Origin: an uncultured Paracoccaceae bacterium
GTDB lineage: Bacteria > Pseudomonadota > Alphaproteobacteria > Rhodobacterales > Rhodobacteraceae
Direction: 5' to 3'
DNA length: 16,407 nt
NCBI GenBank assembly: GCA_913054485.1
Contig: CAJXHQ010000018.1
Location: 1-16,407 of the forward strand
In this document: positions 15,035 through 16,407 of the stretch, one piece after another
How positions within the stretch are numbered: the first letter of the stretch is position 1
Layout of the letters: every line of letters begins with the position of its first letter
The notes under the pieces: generated by a model
The model's input: the letters and a program-made list of their open reading frames with translations, nothing else
Database searches by the model: none
Told to the model about the DNA's origin: nothing
Translations under genes and position numbers: made by a program

Positions 15035-16395
15035 CCAAGATTACTTTCATCGGTGCCGGATCCACGATCTTCATGAAGAACATCGTGGGCGACGCCCTGC
15101 TGACGCCGGCCCTGTCCGGTAGCCACTTTGCCCTGATGGACATCGACCCCACCCGCCTTGCCGAGAGCGAGATGGTGGTGACAAAGATGATCGAAAGCAC
15201 GCGCGCAGGCGCCACCGTTTCGGCCCACACCGACCGGCGCGCAGCGCTGGACGGAGCGGACTTCGTGGTCACCGCCTTTCAGGTCGGCGGCTACAAGCCC
15301 TGCACGGTCACGGATTTCGAGATCCCCAAGCAATATGGCCTGCGCCAGACAATTGCTGACACACTGGGCATCGGCGGCATCATGCGCGGCCTGCGTACGG
15401 TGCCGGTGCTCTGGGATATCGCCGGTGACATGGCGCAGCTCTGCCCTGACGCGACGCTGCTGCAATATGTGAACCCGATGGCGATCAACACCTGGGGGCT
15501 GGCGGAACGTTTCCCGGATCTGAAACATGTGGGCCTGTGCCACTCAGTCCAGAACACGGTCGAGGAACTGGCCCATGATCTGGATATTCCCCAGTCCGAC
15601 TTCCGCTACAGGGTCGCGGGCGTGAACCACGTCGCCTTCTTCCTGCGGCTGGAGCAGCAGACCGGGACCGGGCTGCGAGATCTCTATCCCGCTTTGCGCG
15701 CAGGGTACGCCAGCGGCGCGCTGCCAAAAGGGCCGCTCTTGATGCCGCGCTGCCCCAACAAGGTGCGCTACGAGGTGATGGATCACCTCGGCTACTTCTG
15801 CACCGAAAGCTCGGAACACCTAGCCGAATATGTGCCATGGTTCATCAAGGAGGGGCGCGGGGATCTGATTGCGGACTTCGGCATCCCGCTGGATGAATAC
15901 CCCACCCGCTGCGTCGAACAGATCGCCGACTGGAAAGAACAGGCCGCAGCGCTGCAAGCCGCGGGCACGATCGAGGTCACCCGCAGCCATGAATTTGCTG
16001 CTGATCTGATGAATGCCATTGTCACCGACACGCCCTACGTGGCCTATGGCAACCTGCCCAACGCCGGCCAGATCCCGCAGCTGCCGCTGGGCGCTGCGGT
16101 GGAAACCCCCTGCCTGGTTGATGCCAACGGCGTGCAGCCCAGCGTGGTGGCCGATATTCCACCGCAGCTGATCGCGCTGATGCGCAGCCAGATCAACGTG
16201 CAGGAGCTGACGGTGAAGGCGCTCACCGAAGAAAACCGCGACCATATCTATCACGCCGCCATGATGGACCCGCACACTGCCGCTGAACTGGACCTGCGCC
16301 AGATCAGGGCGATGGTGGATGATCTGTTGGCGGCCCATGGCGATTGGCTCCCCGCCTGGTGCAACCCGGCCAAAGCCGCCTGGAAGGCTGAATAA
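15031..16395 (+). CDS. melA: GH4 NAD+/Mn2+-dependent alpha-galactosidase (MelA-type)
   Basis: 454 residues, almost the same length as E. coli MelA (451) and close to it throughout from memory: KITFIGAGSTIF (3-14), ALMDIDPTRL (34-43), GGYKPCTVTDFEIPK (86-100), QTIADTLGIGGIMRGLRTVP (106-125), YVNPMA (146-151), GLCHSVQ (168-174), AGVNHVAF (196-203), VYHAAMMDPHTAA-type C-terminus and a terminal LIAAHGDWLP-like motif. C170 and H200 are the expected metal ligands. GH4 enzymes act by oxidation at C3, elimination and re-addition, in the cytoplasm. Coupling to the permease by ATGA implies that the imported substrate is intact. Alpha-galactosidase is the best call; floridoside, melibiose-type sugars or digalactosylglycerol are possible substrates. 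Confidence 0.88.
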   Translation: MTKITFIGAGSTIFMKNIVGDALLTPALSGSHFALMDIDPTRLAESEMVVTKMIESTRAGATVSAHTDRRAALDGADFVVTAFQVGGYKPCTVTDFEIPKQYGLRQTIADTLGIGGIMRGLRTVPVLWDIAGDMAQLCPDATLLQYVNPMAINTWGLAERFPDLKHVGLCHSVQNTVEELAHDLDIPQSDFRYRVAGVNHVAFFLRLEQQTGTGLRDLYPALRAGYASGALPKGPLLMPRCPNKVRYEVMDHLGYFCTESSEHLAEYVPWFIKEGRGDLIADFGIPLDEYPTRCVEQIADWKEQAAALQAAGTIEVTRSHEFAADLMNAIVTDTPYVAYGNLPNAGQIPQLPLGAAVETPCLVDANGVQPSVVADIPPQLIALMRSQINVQELTVKALTEENRDHIYHAAMMDPHTAAELDLRQIRAMVDDLLAAHGDWLPAWCNPAKAAWKAE

Positions 16396-16407
16396 TGACC
16401 AAGAAAA
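16395..16407 (+). CDS. Start of a further operon gene, truncated by the window end
   Basis: ATG 16395-16397 shares its A with the GH4 stop codon (TAATG) and begins MTKK before the window ends. The coupling pattern matches the rest of the operon. Only four codons are visible, so no function can be given. Confidence 0.5.

Overview
The window looks like chromosomal DNA from a marine alphaproteobacterium of the Roseobacter group (Rhodobacteraceae). This rests on high GC, dense ATGA/GTGA-coupled operons, an IclR-controlled sugar ABC transporter and the particular enzyme set. No similarity search was run, so the taxon is inferred from protein style. I see no rRNA, functional tRNA, IS element, integrase or CRISPR array.

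Layout. Positions 1-160 hold a short, probably decayed coding remnant. A strong hairpin (177-199) separates it from a small secreted Sel1-repeat protein on the minus strand (205-690). From 667 to 9782 runs one plus-strand operon of nine tightly packed genes: di-heme cytochrome c peroxidase-like protein, PfkB kinase, LacD/YihT-type class I aldolase, L-fucose-isomerase-like sugar isomerase, Gfo/Idh/MocA protein, aldose 1-epimerase, aldehyde dehydrogenase and D-2-hydroxyacid dehydrogenase, closed by an intrinsic terminator at 9797-9833. Converging on it are, on the minus strand, an ABC ATPase (9935-10996) and an IclR regulator (11020-11787). A 137-bp divergent promoter/operator region leads to a plus-strand operon with the solute-binding protein, two permeases and a MelA-type GH4 alpha-galactosidase. 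A further gene begins at 16395 and is cut by the window end.

How it fits together. The order isomerase, kinase, aldolase, aldehyde dehydrogenase, 2-hydroxyacid dehydrogenase is a complete route from a 6-substituted aldose to DHAP plus a 3-substituted 2-oxoacid. The kinase aligns without gaps to E. coli YihV (sulfofructose kinase) over its first 110 residues and keeps the three sulfonate-contacting residues (K27, N109, R138 in YihV; K27, N109, R136 here). I therefore read the operon as a hybrid sulfo-EMP pathway for sulfoquinovose (SQ), the sulfolipid head-group sugar. The Gfo/Idh protein is a candidate NAD+-dependent sulfoquinovosidase (GH188-like). The epimerase would act as SQ mutarotase. 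The last two enzymes would oxidise sulfolactaldehyde to sulfolactate and then sulfopyruvate (SlcC-like). The sulfite-releasing lyase SuyAB is not in the window.

The neighbouring ABC transporter plus alpha-galactosidase may import and split alpha-galactosides. Candidates are floridoside and the digalactosyl head group of thylakoid DGDG. If so, the whole locus would scavenge algal or thylakoid glycolipid head groups. The transporter may instead carry the SQ glycoside, since the catabolic operon has none of its own in view. The main competing reading is a neutral-sugar (tagatose- or deoxyhexose-like) pathway.
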